Part shown: piece after piece, positions 1 to 7,825 of the stretch
Layout of the letters: each line of letters starts with the position of its first letter
Numbering within the stretch: the stretch's first letter is position 1
Source: Propionibacteriaceae bacterium
GTDB lineage: Bacteria; Actinomycetota; Actinomycetes; Propionibacteriales; Propionibacteriaceae
Length of the DNA: 46,474 bases
Reading direction: 5' to 3'
Assembly (NCBI GenBank): GCA_031272825.1
Contig: JAISTE010000052.1
Location: forward strand, 1-46,474
Made by a program: the position numbers and the translations under genes
Notes under the pieces: model-generated
Seen by the model: only the letters and a program-made list of their open reading frames with translations
The model's database searches: none
What the model was told of the DNA's origin: nothing

Positions 1-879
1 GTTCTTTTCATCCAACGTGATGACGACGGGGAACGTGGCCTGGCCGTCGTCCGTAGAAGTAGCGACGATCCCGACCGATTTCACGGTGGCCTTTAGTGCC
101 TCCGTCGATTCTCCGACGGTGACGGTGGCGCTCTGCCCGGCCTTCACCGAGCCGACGTCCGCAGCCGAGAGTGTGCCCTCGACCTGCCACTTAGAGGCGT
201 TAAGAATCAAGAATTGAGCCGATGACGTCGAAGTTGAGCTAGAGCTGTAGCCCATTCCTCCGGAGGAGCTTCCGCCGCTTTCGCCGAGCTGATCGCCCTT
301 GGAGATGTTCACCTCAGCGACGGTGCCGGAGATCGTGGATTTCAAGGTGGCCGCCTTCAGGTTTTCCTTCGCGACATCGAGCGAGGCCTGCGCGGCGTCG
401 ACCTGCGCCTGGGCCGCCTTGCGCTGTGAGGAATCCGAGGAGGAAGTGTCGTTGTAGCTGGCCTGCGCGGATTCGAGATCGGCCTGGGCCAGGTCTACCT
501 GGTTCTGCAGCTCGGTCGAATCGATGGTGGCCAGCACCGCGCCCTTCTTCACCTTGTCGCCGACGGCCACCTTCACGGAGGTCACCTTGCCGTTGACGGT
601 GAAGCTGAGCTCCGCCTTCGTCTGCGGGGCGAGGGTACCGTCGACACCGACGGTTTCGGAAAAGTCCTGCTTCTCGACGGTGGCCGTGCGGGTTACCGTC
701 TGCGTGAAGTCGATCTGCGGGCGGTTGAACACCGCCTGGTAGACGAAATAGCCGACAGGTATCGCGATGACTACGGCGGCGATAACGATCCAGCGTACGA
801 TGTGGCGCTTCTTCTTAGGCTTGGGCATCTCAGGCGCGGGAGCAGGGACGGGCTGGTTCCCCTCGATTTCTTGGCTCAT
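1..879 (-). CDS. Efflux RND/MacA-type periplasmic adaptor (HlyD family), C-terminus off the window
   Basis: Reading leftward from an ATG at 879, the frame stays open for 293 codons to the window edge, so only the N-terminal part is present. The start encodes a short cytoplasmic Lys/Arg stretch (KPKKKRH) followed by one membrane segment (about residues 32-50). A lipoyl/barrel-sandwich half then carries the typical adaptor pattern (LSFTVNGKVTSVKV, VGDKVKKGAVLATID), followed by a helical hairpin rich in Ala/Gln (about residues 115-165) and the second lipoyl half. A Ser/Gly-rich loop (ESGGSSSGGMGYSSSSTST) interrupts the latter. In this family the protein links a MacB-like ABC permease to the outside, and such a permease would be expected to the left. 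Family confidence is high; the substrate is unknown. Confidence 0.85.
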   Translation of the reverse strand, partial: MSQEIEGNQPVPAPAPEMPKPKKKRHIVRWIVIAAVVIAIPVGYFVYQAVFNRPQIDFTQTVTRTATVEKQDFSETVGVDGTLAPQTKAELSFTVNGKVTSVKVAVGDKVKKGAVLATIDSTELQNQVDLAQADLESAQASYNDTSSSDSSQRKAAQAQVDAAQASLDVAKENLKAATLKSTISGTVAEVNISKGDQLGESGGSSSGGMGYSSSSTSTSSAQFLILNASKWQVEGTLSAADVGSVKAGQSATVTVGESTEALKATVKSVGIVATSTDDGQATFPVVITLDEKN

Positions 880-943
880 GGTAGCCAAATGTACCTAACG
901 AAAATGGCGCTGGTCTTACTGATTTCTTTGGAAATCCTATGAA

Positions 944-1327
944 TCAGGGGTATTTCAGGGGGATCGGCCACCAGGAGGAGATGTCCGTGTGGATACCGCT
1001 TGCGTGTACCCGGTGTTCGGCCAGGGCGTCTTCCCACCCCAAAGCACCGACGGCCAACGCCAGCAACGTGCCCGCGTCCATTTCCACCACGTTGGGAGGG
1101 GTACCCCGGGTGTGGTCTCCGCGCTCACCCACGCCGACCTGGACGGCGGCAAACGGAGGAACCCTGATTTCGAGCGAGCCGCCCGGATGATGGACGGCCT
1201 CGAAATCGAGGATCTTGCGGCAGGCCATCGCAAGATCTGCGCGTGGGGGCGTTTCGCCGCTAACTACCTTTCGGGCGGTTTCCAGCGCGGCGCTCATCTC
1301 TTCGGCGGTCGGGAGCTTGCGCTTCAC
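944..1327 (-). CDS. Sterol-carrier-family (SCP2-like) conserved actinobacterial protein
   Basis: The 127-residue product has the signature of a small actinobacterial family usually annotated as sterol carrier family protein: EIRVPPFAAVQ, HTRGTPPNVVEMD and the C-terminal VHASGIHTDIS. The start is taken as the GTG at 1327-1325, because it overlaps the murI TGA by four bases (GTGA), a common sign of translational coupling. An upstream reading to 1492 is only the murI shadow. The family is soluble and its ligand is not established; proximity to murI is the only functional hint. There is no signal peptide or membrane segment. Confidence 0.8.
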   Translation of the reverse strand: MKRKLPTAEEMSAALETARKVVSGETPPRADLAMACRKILDFEAVHHPGGSLEIRVPPFAAVQVGVGERGDHTRGTPPNVVEMDAGTLLALAVGALGWEDALAEHRVHASGIHTDISSWWPIPLKYP

Positions 1328-2118
1328 AGCTTCACCTGACGGACGTCGGCGAGCTCGCGGTGCAGCAGGCGCTCGCCCAGCTTGGCAAACTGCTCCGGAT
1401 TGCCGGTGGTCAGGAAGCGCCGGGCGGCCTCGCGGGGCTTGGGATGGGCCAGGCCCAGATCGGTTAGCTGCGCGTAGACCTCCTTGGCACATTCTTCGGC
1501 CGAGGACACCAGGGTGATCGAATCGCCGAGCACGTAGGAGATCACGCCGGTGAGCAGCGGATAGTGGGTGCAGCCCAGGATGAGGGTGTCGATCCCGGCC
1601 TCCCTAAGCGGCAGCAGGTAGCCGCGCGCGACGTCAAGCAGTTCGGGGCCGCCGGTGATCCCGGCCTCCACGTATTCGACGAACAGCGGGCAGGGCATCG
1701 TGGTGAGGTTGACGTTTGGAACCGCCGCCAGGGCGTCGTCGTAGCTCAGGGATTTGGCCGTCGCCTCGGTGCAGATGACGCCCAACTCGCCGCTCTTGGA
1801 AACCTGAACGGCGCGGCGGGCAGCGGGCAAAATCACCTCGACCACCGGCACCTTGTAGCGCTCGCGGGCATCGTGGAGAACGGCAGAGGAGGCCGAGTTG
1901 CAGGCAACCACCAGCGCCTTCACGCCCTGACCCACCAGATAGTCCAGGCATTCGAGCGCGTACTCGCGCACCTGCGGGAGGGTCTTGGTGCCGTAGGGAG
2001 CCCTAGCGGTATCACCCAGGTAGAGCAGGTCTTCGTTGGGGAGGTTATCGGCAATCGAACGCGCGACCGTCAGGCCGCCGAAGCCCGAATCGAACACTCC
2101 AATGGGAAGATCACTCAC
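1324..2118 (-). CDS. murI: Glutamate racemase
   Basis: This cytoplasmic enzyme interconverts L- and D-glutamate for peptidoglycan synthesis. The 264-residue product has the family landmarks in order: IGVFDSGFGGLTV at the N-terminus, LYLGDTARAPYG, the first catalytic cysteine in VVACNSAS, and the second in ILGCTHYPLL. Length is normal for MurI. A GTG start at 2118-2116 places IGVFDSGFGG five residues from the N-terminus as in homologues; the frame remains open to 2241 but the extra N-terminus is unlike the family. The next gene overlaps the stop by four bases. Confidence 0.95.
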   Translation of the reverse strand: MSDLPIGVFDSGFGGLTVARSIADNLPNEDLLYLGDTARAPYGTKTLPQVREYALECLDYLVGQGVKALVVACNSASSAVLHDARERYKVPVVEVILPAARRAVQVSKSGELGVICTEATAKSLSYDDALAAVPNVNLTTMPCPLFVEYVEAGITGGPELLDVARGYLLPLREAGIDTLILGCTHYPLLTGVISYVLGDSITLVSSAEECAKEVYAQLTDLGLAHPKPREAARRFLTTGNPEQFAKLGERLLHRELADVRQVKL

Positions 2119-2129
2119 GACGGCCAATC

Positions 2130-2375
2130 CTACGCGACAAGCGAGTAGGTCTTCAGGCGCACCTCGGCCCCGGCGCATCCGGCGAGCAGCGGACAGGTAC
2201 CGCAGCGCTCCGGAGCGCAGCCGCCGACCTCCTGGCAGCAAACCTTGCCCAATCGCACGAGGTGATCCAAGGCTGCCTGCAGAACGTCTGCCGAAAGCCC
2301 CGTGCGCAGCTTCATGGTGGCAACCGTGGGAGTTCCGAGCTTAAGTTCGCTCATGACTACGGAAAGCGGGCTCAT
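2130..2375 (-). CDS. feoC: FeoC-like winged-helix protein with a six-cysteine cluster
   Basis: This 81-residue protein is encoded directly after feoB, with the ATG overlapping the feoB TGA (ATGA). The first 45 residues fit a small winged helix (TPTVATMKLRTGLSADVLQAALDHLVRLGKV). The rest carries cysteines at positions 46, 47, 53, 58, 61 and 67, spaced CC-x5-C-x4-C-x2-C-x5-C. FeoC proteins are proposed regulators or stabilisers of FeoB, and some bind an Fe-S cluster. The assignment rests on position, size, fold and the Cys cluster. An internal ATG at 2354 is an alternative start. Confidence 0.75.
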   Translation of the reverse strand: MSPLSVVMSELKLGTPTVATMKLRTGLSADVLQAALDHLVRLGKVCCQEVGGCAPERCGTCPLLAGCAGAEVRLKTYSLVA

Positions 2376-4438
2376 ATCAGCAGCCTCCCGATCTGGAACA
2401 CCCCGACGGAGAGCACGTAGGCGAACACCAGCTGCATGGCCACGCCGAAGAGCGTCCACTTCCAGCCGATCTCGCGCACCTGCGCGGCAAGGGTGGCCAC
2501 GCAGGGCGTGTAGGCGAGCAAGAAAACCATGAACGCCAGCGCTGCTGGTATCGGGTGGCCGCCGCTGGATTCGTTGAAGTCGGAGTAGACGCGCGCGCCC
2601 AGCTCACCGGGCTGATCGTCGGCCTCGGGTTCGTCCAGCGCGTAGGTCTGAGCCCAAGAAGAGATGACGGCCTCCTTCGCCACAAAGCCGACGACCATGG
2701 TCGAGGTCGTCTCCCAGGTGGCGAACCCGGTGGGCTCGAAAACAGGGGTGATGGCCTTCGCGGCCACCCCATAGGCCGAATCGCCGACGGAGGTTTCACC
2801 GAAGGCTACGCCGGGCTGGGTGGGGATGGATTGGAGCGCCCAGACGATGGCGACCGTCACCACGATGATGCCGGAGGCGGTCTGCAAGAAACCCTTGAGG
2901 CGCAGCCAGGTGACCGAGGCCGTGAGGCGCAAGGTGGGCCGCTGGTAGGGCGGCAGGTCAATAATTAACGGCTCGTCGACCAGATCGCGCCACAGCGTCT
3001 TGCGCAGCAGCAGCCCGCCGAGCACGACGATCACGATCGAGATCACGTACATGGCGAAGACCGCGGTTCCGGCGAACGGCCCGAAGAAGATGGTGCCGAT
3101 CATCACGAAGACGGTGAGCCTGGCGGTGCAGGCGGTGAAGGGTACGAGCAGCGAGGTCAGCACCCGCTGTGAGGCGTGGGAGAGGATGCGGGTGGCGGCG
3201 ATGCCGGGCACGTTGCAGCCAAATCCGACGATGAACGGCAAGAATGCCTTGCCGGGCAGGCCTAACATGCGCATCAAGCGGTCGGCCACCAGCGCGGCCC
3301 GGGCCAGGTATCCGGAATCTTCGAGCAGGGCCAGCAGCACGAACATGATGGCCATCAGCGGCACGAAGGTGAGCAAGGTTCCGACGCCCGCGATCAGGCC
3401 GTTCACCACGAAGCCTTCCAGCACCGAGCCGCCTAGGCCGATTGCAGCAAATCCGGCTAACGCCCAGTCGGTGAGCGGGCCGGTGAAGAACCAATCCAAG
3501 AAGTCTTGCAGGGGCGCGGCCACGGCCGTCGTCAGTTGGAAGACGACCCACATCACGGCCAGGAAGATCAGCGGCCCGATCACGGGAGCAGTGACCACGC
3601 GATCCACGCGGTCGGAGAAGGAGGGTTTGTAGCCGTTCACAGAGCGCGATCCGGCGCTCACCACTTCCTGAATCCAGGCGAAACGGTCTTCTTCAAGCGC
3701 AAACGAGTCGATCTCGCCGGTTCCGTCGGCCCCGATCAGGGCGATGGATTCGCTCAGCGAGCGGATGCGCCTGGGGGCGGGAACGGCCTTGTGCAGCTCC
3801 TTTTGGACGGCCTGGGCCAGCTTCTCCAGGCCCTGACGGCGGCGCGGGTCGATGGCGACGACCTGCACGCCCATGGCCTTGGAAAGGGCCCTGGTGTCGA
3901 GCTCGATCTCGCGCGCCTGGGCGATGTCGACCATGGTCAGGGCGACGACGACGCGCAGGGGGTGTTCACGAATCTGGGAAACGAGATAGAGGGAGTGGGC
4001 CAGGCGGTAGGCGTCGGCCAAGACGACCACGACATCGGGCTTTTCCTCATCGGCGACGTCCAACAACAGCGCCCTGGTCAGCTCCTCGTCCGGGGACTGG
4101 GGATCGAGGGAGTAGGCGCCGGGAAGATCGACCAGGGTCGTCGTCCACACTTCCGGGTCTGATTCCCCGGCCGATCCGGAGGTCACGCAGCACTCACAGC
4201 CGACCTGATCGCAGCCGGTGCGGTTCAGGCACCAGATGCCGCGCGAGACCTCAACGGTCGTGCCCGGCCAGTTACCCATCGTCACGCGCTGGCCGGTCAG
4301 GGAGTTGAACAGGGTGGATTTTCCGGTGTTGGGGGCACCAACCAGCGCGATGGTCGGGGAATCCGGGCCCGCGCCGTCGCCTTGCCCGCCGTGGCAGGCA
4401 CAGGGAATGGACGTTAACGATTGCGTGAGCTGGGTCAC
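2372..4438 (-). CDS. feoB: Ferrous iron transporter B (GTPase-permease)
   Basis: This 688-residue membrane protein imports Fe(II). It has an N-terminal G domain (G1 GAPNTGKST at residues 34-42, G3 DLPG at 104-107), a helical guanine-dissociation-inhibitor-like region, and a Gate/multi-helix permease with the family motif LPFIVGFGCNVPGI. Two oddities are visible. The G4 position reads TMVD (168-171) where NxxD is usual. A roughly 20-residue insertion between G2 and G3 holds five cysteines (70, 76, 81, 83, 84), and the N-terminus has CACHGG. The GTG start overlaps the feoA stop (GTGA) and the TGA overlaps the feoC start, so the three genes look translationally coupled. Confidence 0.95.
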   Translation of the reverse strand: MTQLTQSLTSIPCACHGGQGDGAGPDSPTIALVGAPNTGKSTLFNSLTGQRVTMGNWPGTTVEVSRGIWCLNRTGCDQVGCECCVTSGSAGESDPEVWTTTLVDLPGAYSLDPQSPDEELTRALLLDVADEEKPDVVVVLADAYRLAHSLYLVSQIREHPLRVVVALTMVDIAQAREIELDTRALSKAMGVQVVAIDPRRRQGLEKLAQAVQKELHKAVPAPRRIRSLSESIALIGADGTGEIDSFALEEDRFAWIQEVVSAGSRSVNGYKPSFSDRVDRVVTAPVIGPLIFLAVMWVVFQLTTAVAAPLQDFLDWFFTGPLTDWALAGFAAIGLGGSVLEGFVVNGLIAGVGTLLTFVPLMAIMFVLLALLEDSGYLARAALVADRLMRMLGLPGKAFLPFIVGFGCNVPGIAATRILSHASQRVLTSLLVPFTACTARLTVFVMIGTIFFGPFAGTAVFAMYVISIVIVVLGGLLLRKTLWRDLVDEPLIIDLPPYQRPTLRLTASVTWLRLKGFLQTASGIIVVTVAIVWALQSIPTQPGVAFGETSVGDSAYGVAAKAITPVFEPTGFATWETTSTMVVGFVAKEAVISSWAQTYALDEPEADDQPGELGARVYSDFNESSGGHPIPAALAFMVFLLAYTPCVATLAAQVREIGWKWTLFGVAMQLVFAYVLSVGVFQIGRLLI

Positions 4439-4674
4439 TTCGCCTCCGGAAGCCGGTACTGGAGTTGGGAGAGCATCTGCGGGCCGAGCGCGATCCTGGA
4501 TTCGCCGACCAGGGCGATCCTGCCGCCGGATGCGGTCTTCATCAGTAATTGGAACGTGCAGCCGTTGCGCAATCCCAAGGTGGCCAGCCGCCGTTTCAGG
4601 GCGGGCGCGGCCTGCCCGTGGGAGAGAATCAGCTCTTCGCGCAGGGGTGCGTCTTTTAATCGGATGGGCGCCAC
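4435..4674 (-). CDS. feoA: FeoA SH3-like ferrous transport accessory protein
   Basis: This 79-residue FeoA-like protein contains the family core RRLATLGLRNG and a closing segment RIALGPQMLSQLQY typical of the small SH3-like fold. FeoA is thought to act with FeoB on the cytoplasmic side. The frame is open much further upstream, to 4944. The GTG at 4674-4672 is chosen because it gives the normal FeoA length and because an iron box (4680-4698) lies just before it; any longer form would translate through that operator. It is the first gene of the feoABC operon. Confidence 0.85.
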   Translation of the reverse strand: MAPIRLKDAPLREELILSHGQAAPALKRRLATLGLRNGCTFQLLMKTASGGRIALVGESRIALGPQMLSQLQYRLPEAK

Positions 4675-4679
4675 GTCAC

Positions 4680-4698
4680 TAAGGTTAGCCTTCACTTG
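4680..4698. promoter_or_regulatory. DtxR/IdeR-type iron box upstream of feoA (divergent from the MATE gene)
   Basis: The 19-base site TAAGGTTAGCCTTCACTTG matches the remembered DtxR/IdeR consensus TWAGGTTAGSCTAACCTWA at 15 of 19 positions, with the left half perfect. It lies six bases before the feoA GTG. A repressor bound with Fe(II) would be expected to block feoABC and possibly the divergent MATE gene. A second, very similar box precedes the FTR1 operon. Confidence 0.75.
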
Positions 4699-4860
4699 CA
4701 AACGATGCACGTTCCCGACGAGACCCATCAAGTATGGACGCGAATGGTTGGAAGCGATTCCGGTGATAGGGTATTCAGGCTGAATCGGGGCTGGCACACA
4801 GACTCCGCGCGGCGAATCCAGACCAACCATGGACGTGAGGGCGTCCGAGAATCTGCTGCC

Positions 4861-6270
4861 ATGACCAAGAACCTGACCGTCGGCCCGCCGACTCGCCTGA
4901 TTGTGGGCTTCACGCTTCCGCTGCTGGTTGGAAACATGTTCCAACAGCTTTACGCCTTCACCGACGCCGCCGTCGTCGGACGGATGCTGGGCGTCGAGGC
5001 GCTAGCCGCCGTCGGCGCGTCTGGCAGTTTGCAATTTCTCCTGATTGGCTTCGCCGCCGGGGCCGCCAACGGCCTGGGCATCCCGATCGCACGGGCCTTC
5101 GGCAACGGCGACTTCGAGCGCATGCGGCGGTCGGTCGCAGCCGGCGTCGTCGTCTCGGCGGGCATCGCGGCAGCGATTGTCGTGATCGGGACGGTTTTCG
5201 CCCGCAGGCTGCTGACGCTTATGGCCACGCCGCCGGAGCTGATGTCCAGTTCCGTTGCGTTCCTCACGGTGCTGTTCGCCGGTGCACCGGTGACGATGGC
5301 GTTCAACTTCCTCAGCGCCGCCATTCGCGCCCTTGGCGACTCCCGCACCCCACTGATCTTCTTGATCGTCGCCTGCCTGCTGAACGCCGGGCTGGTCGTC
5401 GTCTTCGTCGGCGGCTGCGGCTTTGGCGTAGCTGGGGCGGCGCTGGCCACCGTCGTCGCCCAGCTGGTATCGGTAGCGGCTTGCCTGGTTCTGATCGCCA
5501 GGAAGATGCCGCTGCTGCGGCTGGGCCGGGCCGACTTCCGGCTGTGCCTCGACGAGTTTGGTGAGTCAATCCGCATGGGCTTGACGATGGGCTTCCAGAT
5601 GTCGACCATCGCCGTCGGTGCAATCGTCCTGCAATACGCCATCAATGGGTTGGGCACCGATGGTGTGGCGGCCGCCACAGCGGCGATGCGCGTCGACCAG
5701 TTCGCCGTCCAACCGCTGGCGTCCTTCGGGCTGGGCGTCTCCACCTACGTGGCTCAAAACCGCGGCGCGGGTCAATGGCGCCGCATCCGTGTCGGCGTCT
5801 TCCGCACCCTCCTGGTGACGTGGGGCGTGGCGGCGCTGGTGGGCTTAATCATCACCCTCGGCGGGACGCAGATCGTCGGCCTGTTCGTCGGCGATGGCGA
5901 GCTAGATATCGTCGGGATGGCTCACCAATACCTCGTCATCAACTCCGGACTCTACGCCATCTTGGCGACGCTATTCGTGCTGCGCAACGCCATCCAGGGG
6001 CTGGGCGCAACCTTCGTGCCGACGCTGGCCGGGGGCATGGAGCTGGTGCTGCGGGCGGCGGCAGGTCTGCTGCTGGTAACGCGCTTCGGCTTCCTGGGCG
6101 TCTGCCTCGCCGCCCCGCTGGCCTGGGTGGGCGCGCTGACTCCGGTTCTGTGGTCGTGGTTCAGCCACCGCCATCAAATGTTGGACGACGAGAAGCTGGC
6201 CGGGCTGGCCTTGGCCGACGCTTCCCCCGAATGCCGCCAGCCCTGCGAGCCAACGCTCGCCCGGGCCTGA
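4861..6270 (+). CDS. MATE family efflux transporter
   Basis: The 469-residue polytopic membrane protein has about 12 hydrophobic segments and two homologous halves. The N-terminal half has the MATE hallmark LPLLVGNMFQQLYAFTDAAVVGRMLG and AVGASGSLQFLLIGFA. The second half begins around residue 235 with GLTMGFQMSTIAVGAIVLQ. MATE proteins export drugs or metabolites using Na+ or H+ gradients; the substrate is not readable here. Start is the ATG at 4861, where homology begins; the frame is open from 4696 but the upstream part is not family-like. It is divergent from feoA across the iron box, so iron control is possible. Confidence 0.9.
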   Translation: MTKNLTVGPPTRLIVGFTLPLLVGNMFQQLYAFTDAAVVGRMLGVEALAAVGASGSLQFLLIGFAAGAANGLGIPIARAFGNGDFERMRRSVAAGVVVSAGIAAAIVVIGTVFARRLLTLMATPPELMSSSVAFLTVLFAGAPVTMAFNFLSAAIRALGDSRTPLIFLIVACLLNAGLVVVFVGGCGFGVAGAALATVVAQLVSVAACLVLIARKMPLLRLGRADFRLCLDEFGESIRMGLTMGFQMSTIAVGAIVLQYAINGLGTDGVAAATAAMRVDQFAVQPLASFGLGVSTYVAQNRGAGQWRRIRVGVFRTLLVTWGVAALVGLIITLGGTQIVGLFVGDGELDIVGMAHQYLVINSGLYAILATLFVLRNAIQGLGATFVPTLAGGMELVLRAAAGLLLVTRFGFLGVCLAAPLAWVGALTPVLWSWFSHRHQMLDDEKLAGLALADASPECRQPCEPTLARA

Positions 6271-6290
6271 TCTGCACCCGTGCTTTGGAG

Positions 6291-6372
6291 TACTTAGGAG
6301 CAGCGGGCCGACCGGGGGAAACTCCATGACGGCCCGGCGCTTCCCCCTCGTTGGGAGAGACGGCCCAACGGG
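6291..6372 (+). other. Gene-free GC-rich stretch with imperfect stem-loops before the FTR1 operon
   Basis: Between the MATE stop and the FTR1 start (208 bases) there is no gene. The left part contains possible hairpins, the clearest being CGTTGGG (6349-6355) pairing with CCCAACG (6364-6370). It has no T-run, so it is a poor terminator. The right part is AT-rich and holds the palindrome and iron box listed separately. I do not recognise a known riboswitch. Confidence 0.3.
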
Positions 6373-6411
6373 GTTTCATACCTCCGTCCGACAAGGGATT
6401 TTATTTTAGCA

Positions 6412-6426
6412 ATGAAATAGTTTCAT
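6412..6426. promoter_or_regulatory. Palindrome ATGAAA-tag-TTTCAT upstream of the FTR1 operon
   Basis: A perfect inverted repeat with 6-base arms around TAG lies in an AT-rich stretch 34 bases upstream of the iron box. Its position suggests a second operator or part of the promoter. No specific regulator can be named from the sequence. Confidence 0.4.
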
Positions 6427-6459
6427 ATTTCGGGACGCAGTTTGTAAGGGCACCCTTTG

Positions 6460-6478
6460 TTAGGTTAGCCTTACCGAC
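6460..6478. promoter_or_regulatory. DtxR/IdeR-type iron box upstream of the FTR1 operon
   Basis: TTAGGTTAGCCTTACCGAC matches TWAGGTTAGSCTAACCTWA at 16 of 19 positions as aligned by eye. It abuts the first ATG of the FTR1 frame (6479), which suggests that the true start may be downstream or that the transcript is leaderless. The box implies iron-dependent repression of the whole 6479-14165 operon. Confidence 0.8.
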
Positions 6479-7762
6479 ATGCCGACGTTGAGACCAAGAT
6501 TGCATTCGTTCACTTTGAGACTCCGTCGGTTGTTTAAACGGACGCCTCGGCACTTCGCTCTACTCGGTGCCGCGATGTTCGGATGCCTGCTGGGGCTAGC
6601 CTCGGTCACGACTCCCGCCCACGCGGACGCCAACACCTGGGATGAGGTCGTCGACACCATGGCCGAGGTGGCCTCAGCAGCCGATACCCAGTACCAGGCC
6701 GGGGAGAACCAGCAGGCCTGGGACACCGTCAACTCCCTCTACTACGACTACTACGAGAAGCTGGGCATGGAGAAGACGGTCAACGGCTATATCTCCGGAG
6801 ACCGCGGGGCCGAGGTCGAGTACCAGTTCGGCGAGATCAAGCGCGAAATCTCCGCCGGGGTTCCCGCCGCACAGGTGAGCGGATCGATTGCCAAGCTCGT
6901 CGAGATGCTGCGCGAGGACGCAGGAAAGCTCGATAACAAGCAAGAGGTGCCCTTCGCCTCCTTCTTCATGAGCCTGGGCACGATCCTGCGCGAGGGCATG
7001 GAGGCCATCTTGGTCGTCTCTGCCGTCATCGCCTACCTCGTCAAGTCGGGCAATAAGAGAGGCCTCGCACCCGTGTACGCGGGCGTGGTGGCAGCACTCC
7101 TTGGCTCGATCGCCTTGGCGCTGTTGTTCAACTTCGTCTGGGCCAACTCGGGCGCCTCCCAAGAATTCCTAGAAGGAGCGACGGCCTTGGTCGCCTGCGT
7201 CCTACTGGTTTGGGTCGGCAATTGGATGTTCTCCAAGAGCGCCGGGCACGGCTGGACTAACTACCTGCGCTCCCAAATCTCCGGCGACAAGGGGGTCTTC
7301 TCGCTCGCGCTCGTCGCCTTCCTAGCCGTGCTGCGCGAAGGCGCCGAAACCATCATCTTCTACGCCGGGCAGTTCTCGATGGCGACCAAGGCCGCGCAGA
7401 TCAACCAGATCTGGTGGGGCCTGGGTATCGGGGCGTTCATCCTCGTGGGCGTCTTTGTCGCCATCCGGGTCTTTGCGGTGAAAATCCCGCTGCGCCCGTT
7501 CTTCCTGATCACCTCCGCCCTGCTGGCCGTACTGGCCTTCACCTTCGCGGGCGGCGGCGTCAAGGAACTTCAAGAGGGAAATATCCTCCCGATCACTCCG
7601 CTTCCTGGGATCGGCTCGCTGGACATCCTCTCTATCTACCCCACGGCCGAGACGCTGGGCGCCCAGATCCTGGTCGTCGCCGTGATCGTCGGCCTGGCCG
7701 CCTTCGGCCTGAACCGCAACCGCAGGAAAGCACAACAACTTGCCGTCTCTACACCGGCCTAG
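6479..7762 (+). CDS. FTR1-family iron permease with N-terminal extracytoplasmic domain
   Basis: This high-affinity iron permease has two REGxE iron-binding motifs, REGME at residues 171-175 and REGAE at 286-290, each at the start of a membrane segment as required for FTR1/EfeU. The 427-residue protein begins with a signal-like segment ending in TPAHADA. A roughly 110-residue, acid-rich extracytoplasmic domain follows before about seven membrane helices. The long N-terminal domain is typical of FTR1 proteins that work with P19 lipoproteins. Start is uncertain: the ATG at 6479 abuts the iron box and has no clear ribosome site, and the ATG at 6573 is an alternative. Confidence 0.9.
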   Translation: MPTLRPRLHSFTLRLRRLFKRTPRHFALLGAAMFGCLLGLASVTTPAHADANTWDEVVDTMAEVASAADTQYQAGENQQAWDTVNSLYYDYYEKLGMEKTVNGYISGDRGAEVEYQFGEIKREISAGVPAAQVSGSIAKLVEMLREDAGKLDNKQEVPFASFFMSLGTILREGMEAILVVSAVIAYLVKSGNKRGLAPVYAGVVAALLGSIALALLFNFVWANSGASQEFLEGATALVACVLLVWVGNWMFSKSAGHGWTNYLRSQISGDKGVFSLALVAFLAVLREGAETIIFYAGQFSMATKAAQINQIWWGLGIGAFILVGVFVAIRVFAVKIPLRPFFLITSALLAVLAFTFAGGGVKELQEGNILPITPLPGIGSLDILSIYPTAETLGAQILVVAVIVGLAAFGLNRNRRKAQQLAVSTPA

Positions 7763-7771
7763 CCGGTTTCG
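7753..7771 (+). other. Small hairpin over the FTR1 stop codon
   Basis: ACCGGC (7753-7758) and GCCGGT (7762-7767) can pair around CTA and are followed by TTC. A second small stem, TGCCC-GCAA-GGGCA, lies at 7794-7807. These could partially terminate or process the transcript between FTR1 and P19, giving different amounts of each; this is weak evidence only. Confidence 0.3.
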
Positions 7772-7825
7772 GGCGCAAGAACCGCAACACCCATGCCCGC
7801 AAGGGCAAATCTATAAAGGAGAAAT

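Noticed and set aside
6291..6411. Possible guanidine (ykkC) or other riboswitch upstream of the FTR1 operon
   Set aside because: The conserved cores of the riboswitch classes I can recall are not found, so only a gene-free structured stretch is recorded.
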